Assembly (NCBI GenBank): GCA_032719365.1 | Contig: CM064872.1 | Coordinates: 53,868,891 to 53,932,890 of the forward strand | Reading direction: 5' to 3' | DNA: 64,000 nucleotides | From: Prinsepia uniflora | Taxonomy: Eukaryota > Streptophyta > Magnoliopsida > Rosales > Rosaceae | Part shown: positions 49,831-60,735 of the stretch, one piece after another | Layout: every line of letters starts with the position of its first letter | Numbering within the stretch: position 1 is the first letter of the stretch | Translations under genes and position numbers: made by a program | Notes under the pieces: generated by a model | The model's input: only the letters and a program-made list of their open reading frames with translations | What the model was told of the DNA's origin: nothing | The model's database searches: none

Positions 49831-50909
49831 GTAGGACTCATTTTGGACCCAACACAAGAACCAAAAGACATTGCGGTGATGGGTGTCAGCCGTCAGGGTG
49901 TGGTCAATAAAGTCTTGATGTCTTGTGTTTGTTTGCGCGTATCCACCACAAAATCTCTGCGTACAGCCAACTTTTGCCCTAGACCAACACACACTTGACT
50001 TTTAAGGCATTTTCGATCGATATAATACATTCATCGTTTTCACCTTCTAGTCATAACTGGTTCTTCAAGCTATTTTCGCCAAGGATAATGAATGCTATTA
50101 TGCTACAATTACCCACGCTTCGATGGGAAATATATTGGGCGGCTGATTTTGAGGGGACATATTGGTGTTAGATATAATCAAAGAGTTTTTTTTATTTTTT
50201 ATTTTTTATTATTTTTTTAAGGAGAAGCGATAATTCATTAAAAATTGGTCGAAAAAATCGTTACAGCGACTAGTGGTGCATTAGAGTGGCCTAATTAAAA
50301 CTTTATCGGGGCTTTCAACCCAGATCAAGAGTTAATTAAATAATTTTGTTTACAAATATTTTGATATTCGTTTCTAGGTGAATTCCACACATACTAAGTA
50401 ATGAAATAACGAAAAGATACGTATTTGAAGAGACACCTTGAGATTTGTTTTATCTCCCTAAACAAATATTGTAATCGATGAGGAGAAATACTAGAAGGCT
50501 GAAGAAGTAAAAGAGATGACAATTTGGAATTTGGTACTTAGATTTTCAAAGAATTTGGTGAATTGGTGAGAGGCTTGAGTTTGAAGATGATTGAGAAGTC
50601 GAGAGCTTGAGAAGGAATCTAGAGTCTAAGAAGTAAGAAATAAAAAGTAAGAAGTAAGAAGTAAGAATAAGCATAAGGGAGTTGGGATTTTTTAGGTTTA
50701 CTTGAGAAATGACGAATTTTACTTCTTTCTGATTTCCTTATTTTTTGTTTTTGAATATTTGTACTTAACGTTAAATATATCTTCATAACTTAGTTAAGAC
50801 AGTTAGTTATTGACCTAATATCATCACTCAATTAAGTAAATATATTATCAAAAAACATAAACATGATACAATAACTAATATGTTCATATATATATATATA
50901 TATATATAT
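49831..50909. other. Upstream of plantacyanin; no gene recognised
   Basis: AT-rich. It ends in a (TA)n microsatellite at 50887-50909 that may be the target of the TIR element at 50910. Confidence 0.5.
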
Positions 50910-51770
50910 GAGAACAGGTCGGCGACATTATAATTTTGACACAACTTTTGACATCGATTTTAAACCATTGGATTATTCTATTTTTAATAGTTGAGATCTC
51001 ACCACATAATAATTAATTTAGGTTTTCTTTGGTAAATAAATATGTTTTAATAACAAAGATTAATTAAGCATTCCAATTATGACTTTATCACCTTTCTCTA
51101 TCATTATTTATTTATAATTTTTTTGGCAAGCACCATTAATCATATTTCTTATTCTTAATTTCTTTCCTTAGCCTCAACGTTTATGATCAATCTCAGATTT
51201 TTTTTTTCTTTCTCATCTCTTCCTTCCCTTCCCTTCCCTCCCTCAAGATGATGGTAAATAAATAATAAATCATTTTTTATCTTCCACCATTTATCTATTA
51301 ATTTTGTACCCCACAATCCAAAATTTAAATTTGTAAAGACTGCACCAAATTTTGTTGTTCAAGAGATTCTAACAAACTATTTTCAATCTTTAAAAAACTA
51401 AGCAACAAACCCAAGTTATAGCCGGTTCTGGAAGAGTCAAATTTCATAGAAGTAATAATGAAACCTTCTCAACGAACAATCATTTTTTATAAATAAAAAG
51501 GAATAATCTACAAAAGGAAGGGGAAAAAAGGAAAGAGAGTCATAGGAGTCCAAAAGGAAGGGGGAAAAAAGGAATGGGAGTCATTAAAAGGGACAATAAA
51601 ATACTTATAATTGGAAAAATTATTTTTTATTTTAAGCATATATTTCAAAAAGGAAAAATGAAATTGAATTATGAGTCATCTGATCTTAACCATTAAATTT
51701 GAATTAATCAAATGGTCTATAAATTATGTTAAAACTTATGTCAAAATTGTGGTGTCACCAATCCACCCTC
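50910..51770. mobile_element. Non-autonomous TIR element (MULE-like) in a TA repeat
   Basis: About 100-bp imperfect inverted repeats: the left arm has ATAATTTTGACACAACTTTT near 50930, and the right arm read inverted has ACAATTTTGACATAAGTTTT near 51750. Both flanks are TATATAT-rich, compatible with a 9-bp duplication. The interior is AT-rich with a 37-bp direct duplication (AAAAGGAAGGGG... near 51496-51575). There is no transposase. Confidence 0.55.
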
Positions 51771-53213
51771 TATATATTTATATACACATATTAGCTAGCT
51801 TTGAATCGGACTTTTACGGATTTTACCTTTACATACTACAAGCCAAATTTTTATAAAATAAACATTAGATTAAGACAAATGCTTGACTGCATACAATGCA
51901 TCTAGTTTTCCAGAGAAATTTTGGCATAAAGCTTTGTATGTCAATCTAGTTTTCCCCAAATTGAAATGATATTTTTGTTTAGTTTTTTTTTTTGAATTCT
52001 CGAAGCGATATGCCTTCAAGATTTAACTTGAACCTTAAAATTATGTAGTCCAAGCTTGATTTTAATTGACCTTTGCTGCCCATATATATGTGGTTCCAGT
52101 TCTGTTTTAGCTAGAGTCATTGAAAATCATGATGAAGATCATGTATGTATAGGGGTGGATGTTAACAAGTTTCATATTGTAGTATGATAACAAGGGGATA
52201 ACAGTAATCGAAAGTCCAAGTAGTAATTGGTAAATAGAATGTATCACTCATTTTGCCTTAAATATTTAAAAGCAATGGAAGGCATTTAACTTTATCTTAT
52301 GCTTATGTTATCAAACATGACACTTGGACTTGCAGGTTGAACTATTGTCTGACAATTTGGTGCCAAAACAGATTTTACTGGATGCTGCTTAAGTCTGTCC
52401 ATAGGCTTGGTTGTGAATTTGGGTAATGAGGACTGAGCCTGACTATTATTATATTCATAAGCTGCCATCTCGAAAAGGTATTATCCTTATTATAGTAGTA
52501 CCTTGACACACATCTTCGGTTAAACGGTACTTTGCTTTCATTCTACTTGTAGTAGCTTGATCTTCCTCTTGCTACTCGATCTTGAAAGGATTTTATGCTT
52601 AATTTATAGCCAGAAGGAAATAATAACTGCTTAAATTATGATACAAAATATAGCATATATCATGTAGGTTTTTAAATAGAAGTTGTGAATCACTTTGGAA
52701 TCGAACCCGGCAGAGGAGCTATTTTCTTCCTAATTTCGGGCATCCCTGGTGTTCATGTTAGTTTAAAATCAAATAGACTATTAATTGGTTCCCTTTATTC
52801 ATAAACAGCACAAAGGTTGTTTCCCATTTATTAGAATAATTGGGTAAAAATAATTTAGTCATGATGCAGCTAGATTGGCAAATAAGTGTAGAATCATGAT
52901 TTTTCATCGTTGGCAAATTTTTCTCACAAAGGGCACCACAAAATGCTTGTTAAGTATTCATGTAATGCGTTATCTATAATAGATAAGATGAGACCAGTAT
53001 AATATTTATTACCTTACTCGGTTGTACTTTCGCTTTACATTTGTAAATAAAATGAAGTCCATATACCAATCATATTCTTGGCCTCCTTGAAAATATTGAG
53101 TTGCTTTCATGAAACAAAGTTGCGTTGCATAATGAGGAACTTTGTAAGATGAAATCTGGTTATAATCCTGACAAAAAGAAGTTGTAATTTGGATCATAGA
53201 CGCATGTTGTAAT
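51771..53213. other. No gene recognised
   Basis: AT-rich sequence with scattered splice-like sites but no recognisable exon. A GGTTCGATTCC-like minus-strand stretch near 52700 does not fold as a tRNA. Confidence 0.5.
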
Positions 53214-53360
53214 TTGGCGGTGGGAACAGAGAAGGAACTTCCTATCTTTTTTACCTATACCTCACTCATCAATTTAGATGTAGAACATAACTATCTTGCC
53301 GGTGAGTTACCCATTGAACTTATCCAAAAGTTTTCAAATCTTCTCTATCTTCATAATATG
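53214..53360 (+). pseudogene. Possible leucine-rich-repeat exon fragment
   Basis: LINLDVEHNYLAGELPIELI, followed by KFSNLLYLHN, has the LxxLxxxxNxLxGxxP spacing of plant leucine-rich repeats, and the stretch ends at a GTAAGT donor. No other exon of such a gene was found; to the right it meets a gypsy LTR remnant. It may be a gene relic or chance. Confidence 0.35.
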
Positions 53361-53439
53361 GTAAGTCACGATGGGAAAACAGGTGTTGACCAGGCTTGCT
53401 GTTATAGGATGCTATGCACTAGCAGCAGTGGCCGAACCC

Positions 53440-54310
53440 GACTTAAAAATTCCTTAAAAATTGTATAGGGTCTTGCTTCCGTTTGACAAATAAACCGGAA
53501 ATTTAAAATATTCTCGACACGAGTCAGACAAGGGATACTTTCACTTAAGATAAAACAAAGGTACATAATTTTACAAAGGTCCAAATAGTAAATAGAGCCA
53601 ATAGAAAAAGAAAATGACAATAAATTTAAGGATCTTACTCTGAGGATCAAGGTGCGCAACTGGAAGTAAGTCTCAATCTAAAGAATTCCCCCACCCCAAC
53701 GTCACGGTGTGAAGGGTAAGCAAAATTATGAAAATGTGAGTGGACAAAAGCATTTAAGTTAAAACGCGCCTAAGGAGCAATAAAATAGTATAACCCTCCA
53801 GTTTCTAAAACATGTATACATATACGAAATATCCAAAATCAAGTTATAAATCATGAGGATTTCAGATATAAAATTCAAATCAAAACTGTGGACCCACAAG
53901 ATACGAGACATAAAATGTGTATAAAATACTCATGGCTCATATTTCCTTGAAAACCTCATTTCTAAAACTGGACACAAATATCAACAATCAACACTTAACT
54001 CATCATCGGATTCTCCCGAGTCGCCGTCACCAAGCTAGCTAACTAAAAAATCCCCAGGGCCGTAGAGCTAGCTACCTGGCTAGAATATCTGCACTACACA
54101 TAGGAAACCCCCAGGATCGGGTGAAGACACACTCCATGATGCCAATCCAAAAACAATGCCTTTAGGATCTGGCGAAGGCACAATCCCTGATGCCAATCTA
54201 GAAAAAGGGTAATCACAATGGAAAACAGTGCAACAATAAAACCAGAACTTTGAATTAAAATAAATCCTTGACTCAAAATCCAAAATCCAAGTCAAAGCAT
54301 TAAATGTCAT
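53440..54310 (-). mobile_element. Remnant of a gypsy LTR of the TGTAAC...CTGTCA type
   Basis: Contains diagnostic blocks of the family in minus orientation: GTCAGACAAGGGATA (53521), GTGAGTGGACAAAA (53736), CCCTCCAG (53794) and a two-unit repeat containing CACAATCCCTGATGCCAATC or variant near 54110-54200. Both ends are eroded. Confidence 0.7.
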
Positions 54311-54334
54311 ATGCTAATATGGTTGAAAGAATTT

Positions 54335-56268
54335 TAAATGTCATTCTCTCTCAGATATTGACCCCATTATTTCAGCTGCAATACCAGATAAAAGTGTTAA
54401 TCCATGTTTGTATGAAATTGTTGATAAATTTATGATACATGGTCCTTGCGGTTATATAAATAAAAAATCTCCTTGCATGAAAGGAAGCAAATGTTCTAAA
54501 AAAATTCCTAAGTTATATAAAAGTGAAACTGGTTTTGAAAAAAAAAATGGGTTTCTTGTGTATAGGCGTCGTAATGATGAATCAAAACCTGTCTTTAAAA
54601 AGGAATAAAATTTGACAATGTCTTTGTAGTTCCTTATAATGTTGAATTATTGTTAAGATACAATGCTCATATAATGTTTAGTCATGTTGTCAATTAATGC
54701 TTATCAAATATTTGTTCAAAAACATAAATAAAGGTTCAGATAGAGCTCGCATTGTATTTCAAGAATATTGCAATGATGAAATATTGACATATCTTAACGG
54801 TAGATATATATATATATATATATATCACCTTATAAAGTTGTTCGTAGATTGTTTCAATATCCCATCCACTTTAGAGAACATGCTGCTGAGTGATTTCCCA
54901 TACATTTACCTCTAGAACAACATGTTGTTTTTAATGGTGATCAATCAATTGAATCAATAACTAATCCAGGAGCTTCTAAACAAACAATGTTGACAAATTG
55001 GTTTGAAACAAATAAAGTTTGTAATGAAGCAAGGTCATTAACTTATGCACAAGTTCCGTCAAAAAAATTTTGGGATTCTAAACAACAAATATGGAAACCA
55101 AGAAAACGAATACGATCAATCAGTAGAATAGCATATGTGCATCCAACATCTGGTGAATTGTATTATTTGCGAATGCTTCTTAACTTGGAAAAAAAAGGTG
55201 CTATTGATTTCAATGATCTCAAAACTGTTAATGGTGTTTTGCATGAATCGTATCAAGCTACATGTAAGTCATTAGGATTATTAGAAGATGATAAAGAATG
55301 GTGTGAGGCTTTATCAAGTGCTTCAAATGTTTCATCTTCTGCTCAATTAAGACAATTATTTGTAACTATTATATTGTTTTGTGAAGTGTCAAATCCTTTA
55401 CTTCTTTTTAACAAACATTGGGAAACCATGTGTGATGACATTTTGTCTAAAATGCAATTTGATTTTTTAATTGATGATATAATAATACCACCATATGAAT
55501 TGAGAAATTGTGTTTTGCATGAATTAGAACTTCTTTTCAATGCTACATCAACATCTTTGAAAAATTATCATTTACCTATGCCTAATGAACAAAAAATGTT
55601 AGAAATTAGAAACAAGCTTTTGAGAGAAGATTTGAATTATGATTGTCATGATTTGTGCTTAAGACATTTTCTTTTACTAACACAGCTTAATAAGGATTAA
55701 AAAAAACATGTATATGATTGTGTCAAAGATAAGAAAACACCAGGACTTTTTTTCGTGTATCGACAAAGAGGTACTGGAAAAACCTTTTTATGGGATACAA
55801 TAATAAGCAAACTTAGATCTCAAGGAAATATTGTTTTAGATGTGGCATCATCAAGGATGACGTCATTACTATTACCAAGCGGTCGAACATCACATTCTAG
55901 ATCTAAAATTCCTTTGATTACTACTAATTGTTCAAATTGTCAAATAAAAAGGGAACACATCTTGCTAGATTAATTGAGAGAACAGACTTAATTATATGGG
56001 ATGAAGCACCTATGAATCATAAGTATTGTTTCGAATCAGTAGATAAATCTCTTCGTGACATTTTATTAAATTCAAACACAATTAATAATAATATGCCATT
56101 TGATTTTAAATCTGTTTTGTCAGGAGGTGATTTCCCTAAGTTATTACCTGTTATTCCAAGAGGAACTAAAGAGGATATAGTAAATGCTTCCCTTAATAGT
56201 TCTTACTTAAGGCAGTATTTTACAATATTTCGTTTATCAGAGAATATCAGATTGTGTAAAAAACAAGG
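54335..56268 (+). pseudogene. Helitron Rep/helicase relic
   Basis: Fragments of a plant Helitron RepHel protein in order. The N-terminal helitron-like domain has MIHGPCGYINKKSPCM, KCSKKIPK and VPYNVELLLRYNAH. The middle has KYLFKNINKGSDRA in a shifted frame, then a 237-codon open stretch (54987-55700) with TYAQVPSKKFWDSKQQIWKP. A PIF1-like helicase follows: Walker A GTGKTFLW near 55770, Walker B LIIWDEAP near 55990, then SGGDFPKLLPVIPRGT and SSYLRQYF. Stops and frameshifts occur at several places, and a (TA)n tract at 54806-54828 interrupts it. The Rep tyrosine motif and the TC...CTRR ends were not located. The helicase breaks off near 56268. Confidence 0.9.
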
Positions 56269-56759
56269 GTAATGGTAACAATGCACGAAGACGGATTGTT
56301 GGAGGACTACCTAATCAGCAGCTTACCAGCAAAACCCTTCTAATCAGAAGCACCACAAAACCTCTTCTAATCACCCGTACTAGGTTCATGTAGGCCCAAC
56401 CCTCACAACTTTGTTCTTGGAAACTCACGCACAACTTTCTAGTGGGCCACCCATACAAGTATTGTTTCAGTCCAACCTTACTTAACTTTAGAGTTCCAAC
56501 CAAACCTAAAGTCAGTGAGCTCCCAAAAAGCATCGCTGATAGGAAGACATTGTCCACGTATAAGGCACTTCACATTTCTTTTCCCGGGTAATGTGAAATT
56601 GTTCACTAATCTTGCTTCCAAGCTCACGAGTCTTGCTCACCGTTCTTGCTTCTCAAGCTCACGGGTCTTGCTTATCGTTACTTCCCAAGCTCACGGGTCT
56701 TACAATCCACCCACCTTGGGGCCCAACGTCCTTCCTAGCACACTTCTAGTCGTGGTCCA

Positions 56760-56771
56760 GCTCTGATACCA
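56760..56771 (-). other. Minus Cassandra primer binding site
   Basis: TGGTATCAGAGC on the minus strand, three bases after the 5' LTR. Confidence 0.88.
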
Positions 56772-56855
56772 TTCTGTCACGACCCGACTCCCTTAGCACG
56801 ATATTGTTCGCTTTGGACCCAGCCCTCACGGCTTTGTTTCTAGGAACTCATGCTC

Positions 56856-56920
56856 AACTTCCTAGTGGGTCACCCGTCTTGAGATTGCTCGAGCCCAATC
56901 TCGCTTAACTTTGGAGTTCC
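56856..56920 (-). other. 5S-rRNA-like module in minus Cassandra 5' LTR
   Basis: GGAACTCCAAAGTTAAGCG, then GACGGGTGACC and GGAAGTT, in the order of plant 5S rRNA with its internal Pol III control boxes. A more diverged copy is in the 3' LTR at 56433-56498. Confidence 0.85.
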
Positions 56921-57631
56921 AATCAAAACCAAAGCTAGTGAGCTCTCAAAAGGCCTCGTTGTAGGAAGACATTGTCCACACATATAAGACACTTCACCTT
57001 TCCCTCCCCAAGCGATGTGGGATTGTTCACTGGTCTTGTTTCCAAGCTCACGGGTCTTACTTACCGTTGCTTCCCAAGCTCAGGTTCTTACATCCTATAT
57101 GTCAAATATTCAACAAAAGGGGTCATACTGCTCCTGATTTTTATCATAGGCATCAATCTCAACCTTCTGAGCCTTGCCAAATCTACTGGAAACATGGTCA
57201 TACAGCAATGAATTGCTTTCACAAAGAAAGCTTCGTCTATCAAGGCAACATTCCTTCACTAGCATTGAATGCTAACTTAAGTCCTATGGCAGCCACAACT
57301 CCATATTCTGATACTTTTTCTAATCAAGGTTTCTGGGTTGCTGATACATAAGCTAATGTTCACATGACAGCAGATCAGAACCAGCTAACCAGGATGTCTC
57401 TTTGCAAAACTACTTATACCATCGCCACTGCAAGTGGCTCCAGTTTGAAGATTGAAAATATAGGCCATACTTCTCTTGTTGTAAGACCCGTGTCCTGGAG
57501 GGAACGGTGAACAGTCCCACATTCCTGCGAGGAGGAATAGTCTAGGAGAGGATGATGATGTGCCTTAAAGGTGTAGGCACACACCTATCTAGCACTAGGC
57601 CTTCTGGGAGCTCACTGGCTTTGGATTCCGG

Positions 57632-57700
57632 GGGAACTCCAAAGTTAAGCGAGTGGAGGTTGGTGCAATCCCATGATGGGTGACCCACTGGGAAGTTGCA
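57632..57700 (+). other. 5S-rRNA-like module 1
   Basis: A-box-like AGTTAAGCG (57643-57651) and C-box GATGGGTGACC (57675-57685), with spacing close to that of 5S rRNA. It is not a full 5S gene: the 5' and 3' arms of the molecule do not match. Confidence 0.85.
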
Positions 57701-57840
57701 CCGTGAGCTCCCAGGAACAAAACCTTGCGGGCGCAGGTGTGCCCAAAGAGGACAATATAGCGTTAGATAGAGGGTGCCGCTGCGCAACTCTGATCTAAAC
57801 TAGGCCTTTTGGGAGTTCAAGTGGCTTTGGGGGGGATTGG

Positions 57841-57903
57841 AACCCCAAAGTTAAGCGAGTTGAGGCTGGTGCAATTCCATGATGGGTGACCCCCTGGGAA
57901 GTT
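57841..57903 (+). other. 5S-rRNA-like module 2
   Basis: AGTTAAGCG near 57848-57856 and an intact GATGGGTGACC near 57881-57891; diverged from module 1 between the boxes. Confidence 0.83.
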
Positions 57904-58010
57904 GCACCATGAGCTCCCGAAAACAAAACCGTGAGGGCGAGGCCCAAAAGCGGACAATATGGTGCTAGATGAGTCGGGTCCTGACCGAGGAGGGTCGGGT
58001 CCTGACAATT

Positions 58011-58022
58011 TGGTATCAGAGC
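58011..58022 (+). other. Cassandra primer binding site
   Basis: TGGTATCAGAGC, three bases after the 5' LTR. Confidence 0.92.
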
Positions 58023-58078
58023 TAGACCCCGACCGGGAATTGTGTCAGCGAGGATGCTGGGCCCTAAGGGGGGTGGAT

Positions 58079-58399
58079 TGTAAGACCCGTGTCCTGGAGG
58101 GAACGGTGAATAGTCCCACATTCCTGCGAGGAGGAATGGTCTGGGAGAGGATGGTGGTGTGCCTTAAAGGTGTAGGCACACACCTATCTAGCACTAGGCA
58201 TTCTGGGAGCTCACTAGCTTTGGATTCCGGGGGAACTCCAAAGTTAAGCGAGTGGAGGTTGGTGCAATCCCATGATGGATGACCCACTGGGAAGTTACAC
58301 CGTGAGCTCCCAGGAACAAAACCGTGAGGGCGAGGCCCAAAGCGGACAATATGGTGCTAGATGAGTCGGGTCCTGACCGAGGAGGGTCGGGTCCTGGCA
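58079..58399 (+). repeat. Cassandra 3' LTR with one 5S module
   Basis: 321 bp. The 5S-like module at 58231-58298 has GATGGATGACC, a one-base change in the C box relative to module 1. Confidence 0.9.
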
Positions 58400-59319
58400 C
58401 TTGTTCTAAACAACCCTTCTCTAAAATGTTTCAAACTTAATCAAGTTCTACATGTTTCTCACGTATCTCAGAATTTACTTTATGTTCAATGTTTCTGTGG
58501 ATAATCACTGCAAATTTGTTCTTGATGACACTTGTTTTGTGATTCATGACAAGGACAAAAGTAGGATTTTGTACAAAGGACTGAGTACTAAAGGTTTGTA
58601 TCCATTTCCTTTCAACCTTCCTTCCAAAATCATGCCATCACATTCCCAACTCAATTTTCAGTCTGCCTTGTTATGCAAGCATGCCAAGTGTCAACTCCGG
58701 CATCATAGATTAGGTCACCATTCTAATGACATTGTTTCATTTATGTTAAAGAAATATAATATTTTAGTCTCTCATGATAGCACTTAACAGATCAGTGAAT
58801 TCTTTCTCCAAGGCAAGTTCACTAAACTGCCTTTTCTATTTCCTACTTCTACGTCTTCTGTTCCTTTTAAAATTGTACACACAAATGTATGCAAACCACG
58901 GATTGAAAAATCGCCAAAATCGACGATATATCGAGCGACATATCGTGATTTCTGGCCGGCGGTAGCTAAGAAGGGGGTGAAGGTTTTTCTTCCCCCAATA
59001 TCGGCGATATCGTCCAATATCGAACAATATCAACGATGTATCGTAATCTGAACCGTTCGGCAGCAAAGAACCAAAATAAAAAAAAAATTAAAAATCATAA
59101 TGTAAATCACGGGTTGAATAGAGAAGAATTAAAAAACGATTCAACCAAAACGTCAATCAATCATACACACAACCAAGGATTAAAATAATTCAAAAGGAAA
59201 TGATTCAATTATGAATTTATGACCCACGAACGAACAAAATTCGGAGAAAAGAACAAAATTTTCTCATGGACTCACCAGTCTCAGTGGTGACCTTCGCAAG
59301 CATAAATTGGAAATAGGGG

Positions 59320-59369
59320 AGAGGGGGGGGGGGGGGGGGGGAGGGAGGGGGGGGGGGGGGGGGGGGGGG
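59320..59369. repeat. Poly-G tract
   Basis: Two long G runs of about 22 and 21 bases separated by AGGGA. Low complexity; run lengths are likely unreliable in the assembly. Confidence 0.9.
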
Positions 59370-59764
59370 CAACAGAAAACCTCGAAGTTCTCGAACCCAG
59401 CCCATCACTCGCCGGCCGAAATCGCTTGAACCTCGAATCCAGTCTCAGTCAACCATATCTGCTCGAAGTCTCGAACCACCTCTCGTCTCGTCCGTCGTCC
59501 GTCGCTCGACGCCGTCTGCATCGCAGATTCTTCACTCGCCGGCTGGAATCTCTCGAACCTCCCTCGAAGTCGCCCCTCAAGCCGCCTCTGACTGCTGACC
59601 CTCACGATCGATTTCCCCGAAGTGTGAATCGATCGAGAATTATGGATATTTGTTGAGTAAATAGGAATTGAAACGAAACGCTCTGTTTTGTTTCCTTTCA
59701 TTTATTATCCTTTTTTTATTTACATATATTATTTAATTATTTCTCAAATTAAATTATATCATTT

Positions 59765-60300
59765 ATTATTTACTTTTTTTATAATAAATATCAAAAATAG
59801 ATTAAGCCCAAATATATTATTTTATATTTGTATTTTTTTTTATAAATTAAATTATATCATATATTATTTTATTTTTATTATTATTATTTGTATTTTTAAT
59901 ATTATTATTTACTTTTTTTAACCCCAAATATCAAAAATAGATTAAGCCTTAAACTTTTTTTTTTTCAAAATTCAAAATATATCATATATCATTTATTATT
60001 ATTATTTTTTATATAAATTAAATTATATCATATATTATTTTATTTTTATTATTATTATTTACTTTTTTTAACCCCAAATATCAAAAATAGATTAAGCCTT
60101 AAACTTTTTTTTTTCAAAATTCAAAATATATCATATATAATTTATTATTACTTTTTTATATAAATTAAATTATATCATATATTATTTTATTATTATTTGT
60201 ATTTTTATTATTATTATTTACTTTTTTTAACCCCAAAATATCAAAAATAGATTAAGCCTTAAACTATTTTTTTTTTCAAAATTAAAAATTTATTATTAGG
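59765..60300. repeat. AT-rich tandem repeats, about 140-160-bp period
   Basis: Four copies of a unit containing CAAAAATAGATTAAGCC (near 59790, 59930, 60080, 60243), each followed by A/T runs and ATATCATATA. No coding potential. It lies upstream of the transposase. Confidence 0.85.
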
Positions 60301-60735
60301 TAAATAATATGGCTTAATTCATATATTTGGTAATATTTGTGTTAATTTAGAATATATGTTTTAAAATTATGAATATATGTGTTTTTGTTCCTTAATTATG
60401 AAGATATATTAAAAAAAATTGAAGCCTTTTCAAAATTCAAAATGTATTATTAGGTAAAATATGTTTTAGTAATGTATGTTTTAATATAAAATATGGGGTA
60501 ATTCATATATTTGGTAATATTTGTTTTAATTTTTAATATATTTTTTATTTTAGAATATATATTTAAATTATGAATATATGTGTTTTTGCTACTTAATTTT
60601 TTTTTTATCATCATCAAAGTCTAACTTAGAATATATGTTCTAATTGAAATAATTTTATTATTCTTTGTATTTTTATTATTATTATTTGTCATTATCAAAT
60701 TATAATTATTTTTCATGTAACTTAGATTTCATAAA

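Larger units (their letters stand above)
56370..57092 (-). mobile_element. Cassandra-type TRIM element, minus orientation
   Basis: 5' LTR 57092-56775, PBS (minus) at 56771-56760, short non-coding interior ending in a purine tract (GGTGGGTGGAT), and 3' LTR from 56704 down to roughly 56370, whose end is eroded. Both LTRs contain a 5S-rRNA-like module. Cassandra elements are non-coding and carry 5S sequence in their LTRs. The two LTRs are clearly diverged, so it is older than the plus-strand copy at 57480. Confidence 0.88.
57480..58007 (+). repeat. Cassandra 5' LTR with two 5S modules
   Basis: Module 1 at 57632-57700 and module 2 at 57841-57903. The stretch between them repeats the CTAGGCCTTTTGGGAG leader, so a whole 5S-bearing LTR segment has been added in tandem. 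Confidence 0.9.
57480..58399 (+). mobile_element. Cassandra TRIM retrotransposon, complete
   Basis: 920 bp with perfect target duplications CTTGT at 57475-57479 and 58400-58404. 5' LTR 57480-58007 (528 bp), ATT, PBS 58011-58022, a 56-bp interior ending AAGGGGGGTGGAT, and 3' LTR 58079-58399 (321 bp). LTR ends are TGTAAGACCC...CCTGACA (or CCTGGCA). The 5' LTR is about 207 bp longer because it holds a second, diverged 5S-like module. No coding capacity, as known for this family. Confidence 0.94.
57093..58891 (+). pseudogene. Copia relic (gag to integrase start) interrupted by Cassandra
   Basis: Plus-strand copia fragments: zinc-knuckle-like CQIYWKHGHTAMNC (second Cys lost), protease VADT followed by a stop and NVHMTAD, then, across the Cassandra insertion, LHVSHVSQNLLYVQ, KFVLDDTCFVIHDKD, gag-pre-integrase HHRLGHHSNDIVS, and the start of integrase (KIVHTNV). 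Removing 57480-58404 (Cassandra plus one CTTGT) rejoins the protein in frame. The sequence is unlike the Copia1/2 group. It stops abruptly at 58891 where hAT-associated sequence begins. Confidence 0.85.

Noticed and set aside
52680..52730. tRNA-like T-loop on the minus strand (GGTTCGATTCC)
   Set aside because: The T-stem does not pair and no acceptor stem or anticodon arm can be drawn.
57632..58298. Genuine 5S rRNA genes
   Set aside because: Only the central control-region part matches 5S; the modules lie in LTRs with PBS, purine tract and CTTGT duplications, so they belong to Cassandra.
59217..59701. ORFs on both strands around the poly-G tract
   Set aside because: Coding is produced by low-complexity G/C sequence upstream of the hAT transposase; no conserved motif.
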